Shown here: positions 1 through 13,440 of the stretch, piece after piece
How the letters are laid out: each line of letters starts with the position of its first letter
Numbering within the stretch: position 1 is the first letter of the stretch
Assembly (NCBI GenBank): GCA_024516155.1
Contig: JAJJXM010000003.1
Location: forward strand, 372,001-436,000
DNA from: Pyronema omphalodes
Taxonomy: Eukaryota > Ascomycota > Pezizomycetes > Pezizales > Pyronemataceae
DNA: 64,000 nt
Direction of reading: 5' to 3'
Program-made: the position numbers and the translations under genes
Notes under the pieces: generated by a model
Seen by the model: only the letters and a program-made list of their open reading frames with translations
Database searches by the model: none
What the model was told of the DNA's origin: nothing

Positions 1-3000
1 AGCTCATAAATTTACCCAAATACATAGTAATGTAACATAAGTGTGGATCCCGGGATAATTCTGTGAAACAAAAGAGTACCCGGGCTACCTGAGGTAAATC
101 TACTGCGCCAACGCCGCACTCGAGTAGTGGTGTTGAGGTTCAGTAATCGTATTGTGGCGCAGCCTCGTTGCTACATGTGTAGGAGTTGCTCAGTGGGATC
201 CCGAGCCGTGAGTTAGGCAGCAGTTGTTGGTTGCTGCATGGCCACTAAGCAGAGCGGCGAACTCTATGTAAGGTACTACAGTACATGGAAAACTTCTGGG
301 GAACTGTGTTACAGGAGATGAAGCTTCGCAGAGAGTGTGGACAGAAAGCCACGCAAAAATGCGGAGACGCACTATCATTGTTGTCATTGCGTATTTGTAG
401 GTTCTACCTGAGGCACTGGTACCAATTTACTAAGCAGGCGCAAGCGGCGTATGTGCAGTCGATAAATATAACCATGATAAAAATTCTAACTATCCCCGTT
501 CATTCATGAATGATCAACTTGCAGCACATGTTCAAACAGTGCAAGTTTAACCATTTCACCGTATCATTTTTTCCACAGCGGGTGGCGTAGAGTGCTCAAT
601 TTCGAAGATCACATTGTGCTCAATTGACAACTCAATAAATATGCATTATTCATCCGCCAGCCAGTCTATATTTTGCTTAAACAGTAAAAAATTGTCCCCG
701 GTATGCATATTCCTCCGAACTATAATGTCGGCATTAGGAGCTGCATTCTCGCCTTACGGGATGTAACAACACAATCAGGGGGCATAAATTACATTCTCAG
801 TTTATTATACGTAACGGCCGTCACATTCCTTGGCTAAATGAGAAACAAACGAAAAACAACACCGGGCCAGAGTTCGCGATGGAGGTACAAGAAGTGGCAA
901 CTTTGGTACAACATCTTTCCAACCTCACCGACCAAAAGCCTTAAATTCTTCGAAACGTAGATCAAAGTTTCTGTTTCTCAAAAATTCTTGAAAAATGTAA
1001 CAAGACATCATAATGTCTCACTAAATCAACGTGATCCATGATTTACAAGGAGCACTAGCCGGCAACGTAGATCAAAGTTTTTCTCGAGGTAATACACATC
1101 GTTATTATGCCTTCTTTCGGGGCATCAATCCTGCTGATCAAGGGCCTAATATTGTAACGTTGCTTCGTTGAGCAAAGTTTTTCGGGACTCGAAAGCTTGT
1201 TAGATAGTGTTCATGAATTCATCATGCAATATCCTCGTATCCTGCAGCACAACTCATATTGATAACCTTAGCCCCAGGACCGAAATCATGATCACAAAAC
1301 CCCCTCTTCTGGACCTAGTTCTATTGCATCCGTTCACCGGTAATTTCCAAAGATCCTGTAAGATTTGTGATATCAACTAGACCGACCGGAGTCTGGGTTC
1401 AATATATCGCCGCTCGCTTCCAGCCCATGACCAGCCAGACGGCCGCGGACGTACCTATGTAGACCTCATCACTACGAAGCGATGCTTTGAGCCACAATGC
1501 ATACAACCTGCGTCATGAGTATGTATCATGTCACTAACCGGATCCCCATAAATTGGATGATCTTGATCGATGTTGTAAATAAAGTTAATGATACAAAGGC
1601 TGCATGCATGCATTGCCAATACCGCCACCATAAGTCCCGCATAGGGCTACACTCACGTGTTCGGCTAGCTAGTCACATCGCACAGACCTCGTACTGTACA
1701 CCCATGGCAAGCTAGCTATGAATTAACCGGTGTTTAACGAATCAGGGCTTAGCTAGCTAGCTTGCCAGCTAGATGGCTAGCCTGGTATGTATGGCTGCAG
1801 TGATTTCCAGGGAACGAACAAGGAGTCTATGTAGGTAAGGAACTGGGGTGCATAAGGCTGTTCCGATATTTTAATCTCCCTATGCTACGCGCCACTTGAT
1901 CACCAGGTACATCGTCCAAGCTTTATTGCAATAGCCTTGATTAGAGTAGCTTAGCCTTAATTTTACATCTCCACCATATGTACATACATTTCAAAGATCC
2001 GGGGGAAAGCCACCAATCGAATCGGATTGCATCATCTGAAATTAATCTCCTATCTGTCCGCGCCGATATACTCCCGGACCCAAGATTTGAGCCCGGGGAA
2101 TAAGGTCTGATGGTTTGCTATGTATGTATGTATTGATCGGCTGCAACTGAGCACGGGCCTTCTATTCCGGTGTTTATAAAATTCCGGCTGCGATGTCACA
2201 TGTTTCGACCTTAGGACGTAGCCTGGCTGGGGTATCCTTCTGCCTCGTGAACTTGTATATAATCTCCGAATCAAGTGTTAGCCCACATCTAGCTAGCCAG
2301 CCAGCCCTCTAGCTACAAATAACGAGGCTGTTCCGAGACTCAAGAACCAAGACATCGAAATACCACCGAAACAGCACCCGATCAGAGATCGATAAAGATC
2401 CGATTCAGGAGTCTGATTACGAAACCCAAGAATCGGAAGACTGAAGTTTGAGGAACTAACTATATTTTCCCCAAAAGTCCTGGCGCTAATATAATATTGT
2501 TTCTGGACGCGCGATTTCTTACGTTAATGGAGAATGCATGGGTATACGGAATGGATCTGAGACTATGGATATATGTACAATGTACATAGCTCGATTCTGG
2601 AATTTGGAGTTTTATAGGATTTCTAGCTGGATTGGGTTATCTCCGGCTTTGCTGATTATATAATATAAGATCATATAACGATACATACATACAGAATCTC
2701 GTATCTTTTCCACCAAGTAGCCCAAGCAGCCTGAGCTATCTGGAAAGAGCAAGAGTGTTTAAGGTCAGGTAAATACACAGGTAACTATCCCAATCTCCAA
2801 ACATTCCAATCTCCAGGCATTCCAAACCCTCAAATCCCGAAGCCACTGCAACGCTTCCGAAACTTGTCCCTACAGATCATCCATTAATCCTGTACAAATT
2901 ACAACGTAGCCTCATTTTCCAGCTCGGCGACTGTAACCATCAAATCCTTTATATTACTTAAAACGAAACACTAAAATAACATCTGATCTGTGATTACCAG

Positions 3001-3262
3001 CTGTGCTAATTTGCATCGGACTAATCGGACCTATTCACATCGGGACCAGCTAAGATTGATCTCAAGTATGAGGCTGACGCTGACGTCCCTGGTACAACTT
3101 CGGACGTTGTAGATAATTAACCAGCCCCCTGAAATTCCGTCATGATCATGAAGCATTGAATCATTAACTCCATTGGTCTTGGATATTCCCCGATATGCCC
3201 CTGATATCTAATTAATGAGTGAATAGATTTTAGAATCCAGCGTCTCGCGTCTGGGGTTGTAG

Positions 3263-3307
3263 TTTCTGTTTCTGTTTCTATTTCTGTTTCTGTTTCTGTT
3301 TCTGTTT
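3263..3307. repeat. (TTTCTG)n microsatellite
   Basis: About seven tandem copies of the hexamer TTTCTG, with one copy altered (TTTCTA). It lies in the gene-free left region. Confidence 0.9.
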
Positions 3308-3514
3308 ATTTTATCTTCTCTTATATTATAACGTGCTAGAGTTTCATAACGTCATCCGAGAAGAATTAATTGGCTGGCTAGGGGTTACTTAGGTATCAGT
3401 AAGTTAACGTCCTATTGTATAATACTATATTGATTTTGTATAAAGAATTAATACATAGCTACAGGTACTAGGTACTGTGATAAAGACTAGGAATCGCTTT
3501 ATTGATGATAGGTA

Positions 3515-3541
3515 TAGGTATATGTATATGTATATGTATAT
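3515..3541. repeat. (GTATAT)n microsatellite
   Basis: Tandem GTATAT/GTATAG units. The alternating Py/Pu, AT-rich tract is followed 300 bp later by a GATATC/ATCGAT tract (3847-3871) and an ATA repeat (3947-3970). Confidence 0.8.
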
Positions 3542-4711
3542 GCCTTGATAATCGAATTTCTAATATTATTATCTTACATAATTTATAAGTATGTACATAC
3601 ACAATATTTATGATACACTATACAGTGATTACAATAGCCTGGGGATTGATATATGTTTACAAATTACAATACTACCCACCCCAAGTCTGGTATCTATCGT
3701 CTTCCGTAACTGGTTTACTATTGCTTCTCCAGATGTCAAGATATCAAGATGTGGTAAATTGTAATCATCAACGGTATAAGTTACCTTAAATATATATACC
3801 ACAACTACAAGAACTAAGGGAACCAAAACAACCGGGGGAAAAAAAAGATATCAATATCGATATCGATATCTATTACCCCGGAATTCATCATGTTGCTAGA
3901 AGGTTATATATAATATACCCAATCACATCTTTTAGCTTCACACATATATATATAATAATAATAATAATAACTAATTTCCATATACATATATAGAAATATC
4001 CTTACTCCATATGTAGTATCAACATATATCTGTTGGCTGGCTAGACGTAAGCTAATATGATTAGAAATTAATCTGTAGTAGTATTCTCAGTTCTGTCGTT
4101 GCAGATTTCTGGTTTATGCAAATGTATATATAGTGGCGTTTAATATTGATTTCTTTTGATGGAAGGTTAATGATTGGGTGTTGGGAGAAATTTGACAGGA
4201 TTGAGTTCATTTATGATGTCCTGGATGGATGTATTTTGGATGTATGTATATTGGATGTTTGTATGGATATTGTATGTATGTACGTTGGTATATTCAAACA
4301 TCTCTATATATAAGCAAGTCCCAATTCCCAAGGCTCGGTCCCCTTGGTCCCCTTGTTTCTCTTAGTTCCCTAGGTTTAGGCGCATAGGCTGGGACCTGGG
4401 TTGTCTCAAGACGTAGTCTTGGCATGAGTAACAAGAAGTGACACATTACAGTGCTAAACAGATGTGCACAGTCCTACGACTCTGGACTCTGGAATATCCC
4501 GACCACTCCTTCAAACCCTTGCTTTAGATAAGTGACTTTGCCCAAACTTTTGTTATCCGGGGTTTGCGTTACGAACGATATAATCCAGAATCCAGAATTT
4601 ATAAGATCTGAGAACTATGTAATATGTGTAATCGATGTAATATGTAAGGGGAATCGATATGACTGTATAATGTCATGATATACATAAACCAAGAAAACAA
4701 TGATGTAGTAA

Positions 4712-4730
4712 GGGGGGGGGGGGGGGGGGG
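4712..4730. repeat. poly-G tract (19 G)
   Basis: An uninterrupted run of 19 G, followed by TTCCCC. It is one of five long G/C homopolymers in the window (see findings). Confidence 0.95.
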
Positions 4731-5395
4731 TTCCCCAGGTTTCATTCTTGTGTTATGGATATCTGTACTTAGAGTATACACATATCGAAGATTTCCTTAC
4801 GGTATAATAATACAGGTTAATAGCGCATGCTTACTAGTATCATGCTATATATTTCGATATTAGGAAATGGGGATCGGGATCTTGTTTCGTTAATTTTCAT
4901 TACGGTTGAAACTGGAAAGTTGAAATAAGGCATTGATCTAAACGGTTTTTTTTGGAATCTATACGCATCTATGTGCTTTTCCCTGGTCCATGGTAAGAAG
5001 ACAAGAATGATTAATCGGCTGCTGTAAAGGTAAGGATATTCCTCCACAACTCCGTAATTCGAAACTTGAAACAGGGGGATCCTTAGGAAAGGGGTTTGAT
5101 TATCCAACGATTAGTCCGTAATAAAGAAACTATACTAGCCTTCTGAGTATGTATGTACATCTTGTAACATCTTTTATCGATCATGACTTTGATGATGACT
5201 TAAGTGAAATATCTTCTCAGCCCTAATCTTTATGTTAACTCCGACGTCACCCATGTGGTATGTACATATCCCATTACGTTTCTCTTAGTCCTACGTTACA
5301 ATATAAACAACCTTAGAAATCAGAATGCAGTGCACAAAGCTAGCCGTAGCTGTGGCGTAGGCTTGATATTCTCGGCTTAGACATCTATCTAAGCT

Positions 5396-5425
5396 ATATG
5401 ATATGATATGATATGATATGATATG
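5396..5425. repeat. (ATATG)6 microsatellite
   Basis: Six perfect tandem copies of the pentamer ATATG. Confidence 0.95.
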
Positions 5426-5637
5426 ACAGAGCAATACCCTGGTTTTCGTTACGCGTATCATATCCCATATAATCAAATTAAAACAACTGCGCACAAATGT
5501 CTGCGCACTTTTTCTAGTATCTTCTTTCTATTATTATAAATCTCTTGTTGAATGTTGAGGCTTTTTTTTTTCAACAATTCCGATGTCGAAGAAAAAAGAA
5601 ATACAAGCCCCCCTTCTTCTTTTTTTTTCGGATCTTG

Positions 5638-5666
<29 letters not shown>
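5638..5666. repeat. poly-T tract (29 T)
   Basis: An uninterrupted run of about 29 T. The short open frames crossing it on both strands are artefacts of the homopolymer. It could be the tail of a retroposed sequence, but no recognisable body is attached. Confidence 0.9.
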
Positions 5667-5668
<2 letters not shown>

Positions 5669-6339
5669 GTATGTTGAAAAGCTGGGAAGTGGCCGCAGAT
5701 GTTGTGTACTGTGTATCATCAGATCCTTTCTGCTGCTGCTCTAGCCTCCTCTAGATAGGGAGTCTGTGTCTAAAGGTAAAGTTATTGTAAATTATAATAA
5801 TCATTCCTCTATTCGTGATACGGTGATAGTGATACTGTACTTACTGGGTATGTACCCAGTTTTCGCGAGTCGGGTCCTGATTAGGAGAATGAAGTGGCGG
5901 TTTATGGAGGGGGCATTTTGTTTTTTGTTTTTTTTTTTGTTTTTTGTTTACGGCCCGATGGTTGGGGGTTGCATAAACTTCACAGCCTCATCTGAAATAA
6001 ATAGATCAGGTGACTGATGAGTACTGCATAATTTAGGTACTGTTACTTCAGGGAGTTGTCGGGTGTTGATCAGGGTTGCACTGAGAAATGAGTCGAACTG
6101 TAGAACAAAAAAAAAGAATAAGAAGAAGAAAAAAAAAGAAGAAAAGAAAAAAGAAAAGAAAGAAAGAAAAAAAAACTGGATCCTCAGTGTATCGTGATAC
6201 AAAATAAAGGGAGTAACACAGCATGCGCAGGGAATTCAGGGAATCCAGGGTGTGAGCAAAATCCTGGTTTTGGTTAAAAACATTTAACGATGGTTGCATG
6301 GTTATTGTTCTCGAATGCATCACCAGCATCATCTAGAGC

Positions 6340-6495
6340 ATGCCCATCTTTGCGATGCATCATCGATGCATCATCCATCCATCATCTATCCATCATCCAT
6401 CCATGCACCCATGCATCCACCGTCCACACCTGCCACCACCATCCATGCATCCACCGTCCATATGCACCGACCACCACATATCCGCCACCCACCAC
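6340..6495. repeat. CATC/CCATC-rich simple repeat
   Basis: Degenerate ATCCATCC/ATGCATC tetramer-like repeats over about 150 bp. This low-complexity sequence creates the open frames seen here on both strands; none looks like a real protein. Confidence 0.8.
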
Positions 6496-9069
6496 ACATG
6501 AATAAAAAAAAATCTTTTTTTTGTTTCCCTCGCCCAAGATCCTCACCCTGTACCTCCATCCCTTCCAGGATTCCTAACAATATATCTTCGGTTACACTCA
6601 GGTAACTCCATACCCGTCACACCCACCTCCACCAAAAACGTACTCATGAACCCTATCAGTATCAGTCTAGCCGCCCCAAGAATAACATACGGGGTAGACT
6701 TTTTTCATCATCACGTTTCCAAGCATAGAAGTAGTTTCCTCCCTAATAATGCGTGCAGCCTATTTATTTCCATCCTTAAACTTACAGGCTACTAAATAAC
6801 TTACTGTAGGGGTCACCCGGCACCGTCCTTGACGTTTCGCTTATTTCCAGGTGCGCCGGCCGGCCGGCCAAACGACAAACGCGTTGAGTCTTGACAGTTG
6901 CACAGCCACAGCCAGGCCACCGACGAGATACATTACATTGCACTAGGCTTAACCAGGTATAACGCTGCCATGGGCCGCGCGCAGTTGCTCGCAGCCTCGT
7001 ATGGTTATCCTGTCATGATGATGAGATTGATTGGTGCCTGATGCTGACAAGGAATACATTTCATTCCTGGATCATCAGCGACAGCCCGGGTTGGTATGTA
7101 TGTAGCCACACTACATACATACAAAAGCCACACCCACAAAGCTATGTAGCACCCTAACACTTTAGCAGTTAGCACCTTAGCAGTTAGCACCCTAACACCC
7201 ACAACCCAGCATCCCAGCATCCCAGCAACAAACCCTACCGCAAGGACTCGCCGAAATTTTGTGCCTGCAGCAGTTGGCAGTTGGCAGTGGCACTAGCTAG
7301 CTGCTACATACATAGCTTCGATTCCTTCGTGAACTTTAAAGTCGTGGACTGTACTGCGCTTGTGCTAGATGTGCTACGGCTACGCCACACCTTAAAATCA
7401 AGTTTGGATATATGTACATAATAGGAAACTAGAACTGGTCCTGGATGCTTGAAGTTGGTTGGAGAAGCTTTGTTTATGGCTCCTGAATAGCTAAGCTAAG
7501 CCTTGGGAACTTTGTGGCGCCGCAGGGGGGAAGGGGGAGTTAATCGATATATGTAGTTATTGTCGATGTGATGTTCTAGAATCATTATGTACAACTGCCT
7601 GCTGCTGCTGCGCATGACTGGGGTTTATGTTTTATGTGTTTGTTTTAAGTTTTTGGTTGATATCTAGTTGATTCAGATGTCTAGTTCATAGTTCCATAAA
7701 CGCTGATAACTCATCCAACGTGGCGCAGTAACCAGTTGCTCCATGAGCATCATAGATACCGTATGTATCGACCAGATCCTACAGTAGTATCGTTCTTTTC
7801 AGCCCTACCTAATTTCCAACTCTAGCCTTCATCGTACATACCATGTTTTCGCTTTCGTTTGTTTCTTTTCCTTTTTTTACTTTTTTGCTTTTTCTTCCTT
7901 TTTGACTTTTTTACTTTCTTTTCTTTTTTCCTTTTCTTCCTTTTTAATCAACGACGATGACGAAGGCGAAGAATTGGAGATACTCTTATGGCTTGTGACT
8001 TATGACTTATGACTTATAACTTACGTATACCAAAGCTTTAATAAAAAATGATCCGGATAATCCGGAGGTGCGCGATGTTTTGAAAATATAGACTAGGCTA
8101 TCCCCCCCCTCCCCCCTCCTCCCTGCTGCACCGACTCTACCGAATGGGTGCGAATCTGAAGGGTGTGAAGGGTGTGAAACAGCAAGGTGCGAAACAAAAA
8201 ACAAAAAACAAAAAAATGACGTAATAACATAATAGTAACTCGGAACTCCCAAGAATTTGTTTTCGCATCTGATATCTTGATTGGATTTTTTTTATTGTTT
8301 TGTCGGGAGGTGGACCGGGGTGGTATGGGAAGTGAGGTTGAGGTTGAGGTTGGTTTTTATTTGTTTTTGAGGAGGAGGAGGAGGAAGAAGAAGAACGAGG
8401 AGGAGAAGAAGAAGGGTGGATGTGTGATGGATTTATGATTTATGATGGATTTATGATGTACGAATGCATTTTTTATCCACATCATCCACATCATCTCATC
8501 GTCCATCTTCTGTAAACATATGTTAATATATGCTAATATATGAAAACTCCGATAAAGAAATTTGTATCTGTATTTATTTTTATTTTTTCCCGGTTTTGTT
8601 CATTCATCCCGTTTCATCCCGTTTCATTCATCCCGTTTCATTCCTTCCTTCAGCAGCGGCGATGTAAATCACAACATCAAGCCTAATCACCAGTAACTTT
8701 AAACCCCGAAAGAACTCAGCTTATACGATGTCATTAAACGTAATACCTTCCTGTTTTTTTTTACTGACTCTGCCGGGTTTGTGTCTTTAATTGTTGATTG
8801 TTGAGCTGCTGGGTTTTTGAGCTATTGACCGTTAGGCTGTTGAGCTATTGAAATTTCGTTCCTTATAATCGCATTCTCTATTTCTGATTTCCATTTACGA
8901 TTTCGAATCGATAATTTGTTGATCTTATCGCATGGAGGACTCAGTGGCGGTACGGATCGTTTTCTTGATTTCATCTCATCTTCTTATGCGCATTGAAACC
9001 GCCTCTTGTTTTTGTTTTTTTTTTCTTTTTGTTTTTTTTTTGCTTTTTTTCTGGCATTTTTGTAAGGGG

Positions 9070-9178
9070 TAGTGTGTAGTGTGTAGTGTGTAGTGTGTAG
9101 TGTGTAGTGTGTAGTGTGTAGTGTGTAGTGTGTAGTGTGTAGTGTGTAGTGTGTAGTGTGTAGTGTGTAGTGTGTAGT
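9070..9178. repeat. (AGTGTGT)n minisatellite, about 15 copies
   Basis: A perfect 7-bp unit AGTGTGT is repeated about 15 times with no visible divergence, about 110 bp upstream of the inverted-repeat element at 9286. The homogeneity suggests recent expansion by slippage. Confidence 0.95.
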
Positions 9179-9285
9179 TTTCTATTTCCCTTATATTAGT
9201 ATGTACAATATCTCAAAAGCGGTATTCATGCTAAAAGATGGTGGCTAGCGCATGAGTTAATAAGTAATAAGCACCGACAGCAATA

Positions 9286-9891
9286 AGGGCGTTTCACGCT
9301 ACGATTATGGATTGTTTAACGATTGGATTAAGCTTAATCACTAGTTCAATAGGCGATCTAGGCGCGGCATTTATCGTCTTAAAAGCCTTTTTGCAAAAGG
9401 AGCTCCGGAGCTCCTTATGGCATTTTAAGATAATCTCGGACTATCTATTACGGCTCATTTAACACTACACGGAGCACTAAGCACGATACGGGTTAGCATC
9501 GCTCTTCCACTGTCTCTCATAGCGAAAAGAATAAAAATATGAAAATTCAAAAAGATTATAAAAAGAAGTATAAAATATAAAAGTTGGCCTGTATGCATGC
9601 CCAGCTATGATTACGAAACATTTTTTTGCTGTAATATTCGTCAAAAAGTTGTTCTCTGGGTTTTTTTTGCGCGCGTGGCATCGCCAAGTGTGTGGTGAAA
9701 ATTTTTTTCCTGGGTCGTGGTGCGAGGGGACGCGATGTTGCGGCCTAAGAAAAACAGCGAGAATGCGATTTCTTTCAATTAAGATTCCGGGGGGGTTTCA
9801 CGCTGACATTGTTTATGGCGACAGATTTTTCTGAAAAAGTTTCCCGAAACGCGCTATAATGGGCCCCGATAAACGTAGCGTGAAACGCCCT
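9286..9891. mobile_element. 606-bp MITE-like element with 18-bp terminal inverted repeats
   Basis: The ends are perfect 18-bp inverted copies: AGGGCGTTTCACGCTACG at 9286-9303 and its exact reverse complement at 9874-9891. Both ends are flanked by ATA (9283-9285 and 9892-9894), which fits a 3-bp target-site duplication. The interior has no transposase-like frame; its longest open frame (9607-9834) encodes 75 residues with no recognisable domain. Short length, TIRs, a possible TSD and no transposase fit a non-autonomous DNA transposon, perhaps of the PIF/Harbinger or Tc1/mariner type. The superfamily is inference because a 3-bp AT-rich duplication can arise by chance. Confidence 0.75.
9397..9416. 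repeat. 20-bp perfect palindrome inside the MITE-like element
   Basis: AAGGAGCTCCGGAGCTCCTT is its own reverse complement. It is embedded in a larger imperfect inverted repeat, with CTTAAAAGCC starting near 9378 and GGCATTTTAAG ending near 9429, so about 50 bp could form a stem. It could be a subterminal transposase-binding or structural site. Confidence 0.85.
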
Positions 9892-12800
9892 ATAAAATCA
9901 TCACTGTTAAGCTGGTTTATTATATGTATCAAGTATATTATATACGGCATTATCGAACTTCAAACTTCAAACTTCGAAGGGCTATGTATGTATAGCCCAC
10001 CCTAGCCCCTGGTCGCTAGTCACACTGTAAGTAAACATCCCATTCTTTCTACTCTTAAGTGGAGTTGATACTATCGTCCGTGTTCTTAAAGGTTCTCAAA
10101 TCTATGTGTGGGAGGTAATTATTGGATGTTACATACCAATACCGGGGGAAAACAAGTCAGCGACTCAGCGACTCAGCGTGGCAAAAAAAAAAATATTATT
10201 ATTATTATTACCGAAGCGACGCAGCGACGCAGCGACGCAGCGACGAAAGAAGCGACGAAGCATACGAAAGACGAAAAGACGAAAGACGAAAGACGAAAAA
10301 AGGAAAAAAAAGGAAAAAAGGAAAAAAAACCACAGACAGCCTCGCAAGCCTAAAACCTGACGATGGTGATGTAAATTGTGCTTCTAGAGTCTTGTTGTAC
10401 AGGTGGTTATGGTGGTGTGGTGGTTTGTATCCTGGGCCTGGATACTCAGAGCCAGAGCCAGATGCTCAGAGCCAGAGCCAGACACCCCTCCCCAAAGTTA
10501 CTATGTACACATACCACCAGAAAAACAAGCAACCAGCAGCTAGATGTAAGGTAAGGTAAGTAAGGTAAGGCTGAACTCAAGGTACTCTACATATCTAATC
10601 CTTATCATTACATGCTCCATACCATACCATACCATATCATCAATCCCATATCCTCGTATCTTGTATCGTAGGGGGGGGGGGGGGGGGAGGGTGACATGAC
10701 GTAGTATCCACCGTCACGACCTCTATCCATAGTCGCGTTTTTTTTTTTCCCCCATCGTGAACCGCGCGCGGGCGAAGAGCATTAAGGATGACGGCTGGCA
10801 GCAGTCGCAAGCAGCAGTCGCTGTCATTGCCGAGCGGTGAATTTTTTTTCTCCAGTGAGGGAAGCGGGATGCAGCTGGATGCAGGACGATGTAGCAAGAT
10901 GCAGCAAGATGCAGGACAATGCAGGACAATGCAAGCCTACTGCATGGTTCTGTTGGAGCCAGATCAAAATGCATGATGGGATGGACCGGACGGGACGGGG
11001 TGGATAGGGTGGATAGGGTGGACGGGGTGGACGGACTTTACTATGACTACATATGATTCGTTGGGGATTAGAGGATTGTTATGTGCTATGATGTAAATTT
11101 GCAGATGGACCCTATGTACATCATTCTGCTCATTCTGCTCATTCTGCTTGTTCTGCGGAAAATTCACGGGGGGTTTTTTTTTGATGATGTTGTCGAATCA
11201 GAGTGACCAATTTGGGGTTTTCCCTTAGATGTATGCACAGCGGCTGTCCCGGGGTTTTGCAGGAAGCGAGGAAATATGGTGCCGCACCATAACGAAGGCT
11301 TCTCTCTCTCCCTCCACACACACACACACACCCCAACCCCGGTCACTGTCTTATGGAGGAATCCACTGATATCTCTTGGTTACGGATTTTTTTACTTTCG
11401 TATATATGTAGTTAGAGATTTGCGAAAAGGCCCGCCTTTGTATCCAATGATATCCACGATTCTGGCTCGCATGGCGGAAGGGATTGGGATTACAAAACCC
11501 GCTTCCTCAGCCGAACCGTTAATCCCGTTGTTCAATGGTATCATGGTATCACGAATAGACCTTTGACCGTATCAACTCTGGTTCATGATTTCATTATTTC
11601 ATGATGTCGCCGCTCATCTGCGGTCGGTAAGTACACGAGGACCCTGGAAATCCCCACCCACGTGAAGCAGCTACATACCAGTCTGCAGACATTTCAATCT
11701 TGAATCGTGAGACTATATGTCCAATGTCAAAGAACACCTATAATCTCTGGTTCGTTTTTCAGCTGCAAGAACACGAAGCCCCTAGAAAGTCCCAAGGTAT
11801 CATCTCGCCATCTATACCACCATCATCATCATCATCATCATTATACACGACTGTAATGGTATCCTTGGTTTTCGCATCATCCCCACCCAAGATTCTGGTT
11901 CTGTGTTCTGGTTCCTTCACGATCTGTAGTTCTGGCCCCCTTTTGGAGGAACCGCTGGCTAAACTCGCGTTTTCTTTAGTAGTGGCTTCAGTATGGTACA
12001 TACATATCTTCATACCTACATATACTGTAACTGTACTTATCCATTCCGACTGGATCCCGAGCCGATGCTGAAGTATTGCAGGCATATCATTAAGGTTGCA
12101 TATGTGGCGGAGCACAACGAACGAATAGATTTCCTAAGCTTAGGATGCATCAAGGGCCGGAAGCGAAGAATTGGTAGGCGGGTGTATGTATGTACAGTAG
12201 TAATGAAAAGCATTTTGCCGCTAATAAATAAGGCTCTACTCCATCATATCTACTGTGGATTAGTGGATTAGCGGGTTATGTGAAGGCATTGGCTCTGAGA
12301 TAGCCGAGTTTCCATCTTGTTGTCACCTCCGACGGATCGCTCGGTCTTGTGTTGATTTACTCAGGTGGGTTGGCTTGGGCGGACAGGGCGGACAGGAGAA
12401 CTGGAGAACGGGAGAACAAGGCTGTATGGTTAAATTAATAAATGAATTAAAAAGAACAAGGCTTGCTCTAACAACTGAGGGCTTACGAAATTACTGGAAG
12501 AGCCGCGATTTTACCATCCACGTATGTAGCCTGGCCCATGCGAACCATGCCATGCCACCAAGGCTCGGTGATGCACGGCTGCCCGAACCTAAGGATGCAT
12601 AAATTGCAAGATCTCAGATTTGCACAGGTAGGCTTGGGAAGTAGAAGGTTCTATGCATTAGGTTTCTGTCAAATAAAAGTATTTTTTTTTTGTCGGGTCG
12701 GGCTCTCTGAATAGGCTACATATCTATTTCGAGATATTTCGAGAACGGAAGAATACGGAATGGCTGGCTTTCATAATTCTCTGTCCACGCGGAAAGATAT

Positions 12801-13440
12801 TTCTAGTTCATGATGATGATGACGACGATGATAATGTTCAGGATCACGAAGGGTTTGATGTCGCGCCGCGTCGCGTTTGTTTCTTGCAATACAGCTATTT
12901 TGGTTGACAGTTCCAGGTGATGCATCCTGAGTCAATAATTCAAGATGACTGGTTGAACGTAATCGCTCTTCGACGCATTCGAGACTGGAATCATCCCCTT
13001 CAAGATGAAACTACGAAAATAGCACAGCCTGATATGTTTGGTGTAACTGTTCCCTTGATCCTCTCAGAATCTCAGGGCTCCCTGGACTACGTACTCACCT
13101 CTCGTTCACCCATCACCCATCACCCATCGCCCATCGCCCATAGCTTGGCCTTGATGACTGAGTGGTGAGTGGAGCGCGCGGGTTGTGTCGTCCAGTGAGA
13201 TGACGTTCTTCTTGGATCATGGCTGCCTAATGCCACTGAATGCTCAGAGTCCACAGGCGTCAACAAGAAAATATTAATAATAATGAACGAATGCTTAGAC
13301 TTCCCAAAATCACGTCTCTCTTCTTTGGGGTCGGCGGCTACTGGTCTGCTTTGCGATTTCACAAAATAGGAAGGTATGAATGTCTTTGAGAATAAACTCA
13401 GCAACCAGCAAAAAGAAGGCTGTGAGGCAGTGCGAAGCAC
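9892..13440. other. gene-free region, low-complexity tracts
   Basis: No gene can be supported. It contains tandem GCGACGCA units (10217-10246), tandem GACGAAA units (10262-10297), a 17-G run (10671-10687), GATGCAG/GACAATGCAG tandem units (10868-10935), a (CA)n tract (11314-11330) and an ATC trinucleotide tract (11818-11842). A minus-strand frame at 11759-12115 has an Asp run produced by the ATC repeat and was not accepted as a gene. Confidence 0.55.

Larger units (their letters stand above)
1..9285. other. long gene-free, microsatellite-rich region (left part)
   Basis: I see no convincing gene here. Open frames are short, have no recognisable domain and mostly run through low-complexity sequence. 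The stretch holds many simple repeats (listed separately), A/T and G homopolymers, polypurine/polypyrimidine blocks (6105-6176 and 7850-7945) and scattered TATGTACATA-type palindromes. No transposon coding remnant was recognised. It may be extended regulatory sequence or subtelomere/heterochromatin-like DNA; the sequence alone does not decide. Confidence 0.6.

Noticed and set aside
5545..5754. overlapping frames on both strands around 5.6 kb with poly-Phe/poly-Lys
   Set aside because: They are created by the 29-T homopolymer and adjacent T-rich sequence.
10122..10559. 145-codon plus-strand frame
   Set aside because: It runs through GCGACGCA, GACGAAA and AGCCAGAGCC simple repeats. Frames are open in several phases because of the repeats, and there is no globular sequence.
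11759..12115. 118-codon minus-strand frame with an Asp run
   Set aside because: The Asp run comes from an ATC trinucleotide repeat. Part of it (LQIVKEPEHRTRIL) looks protein-like, but no neighbouring exon, family or start signal supports a gene.
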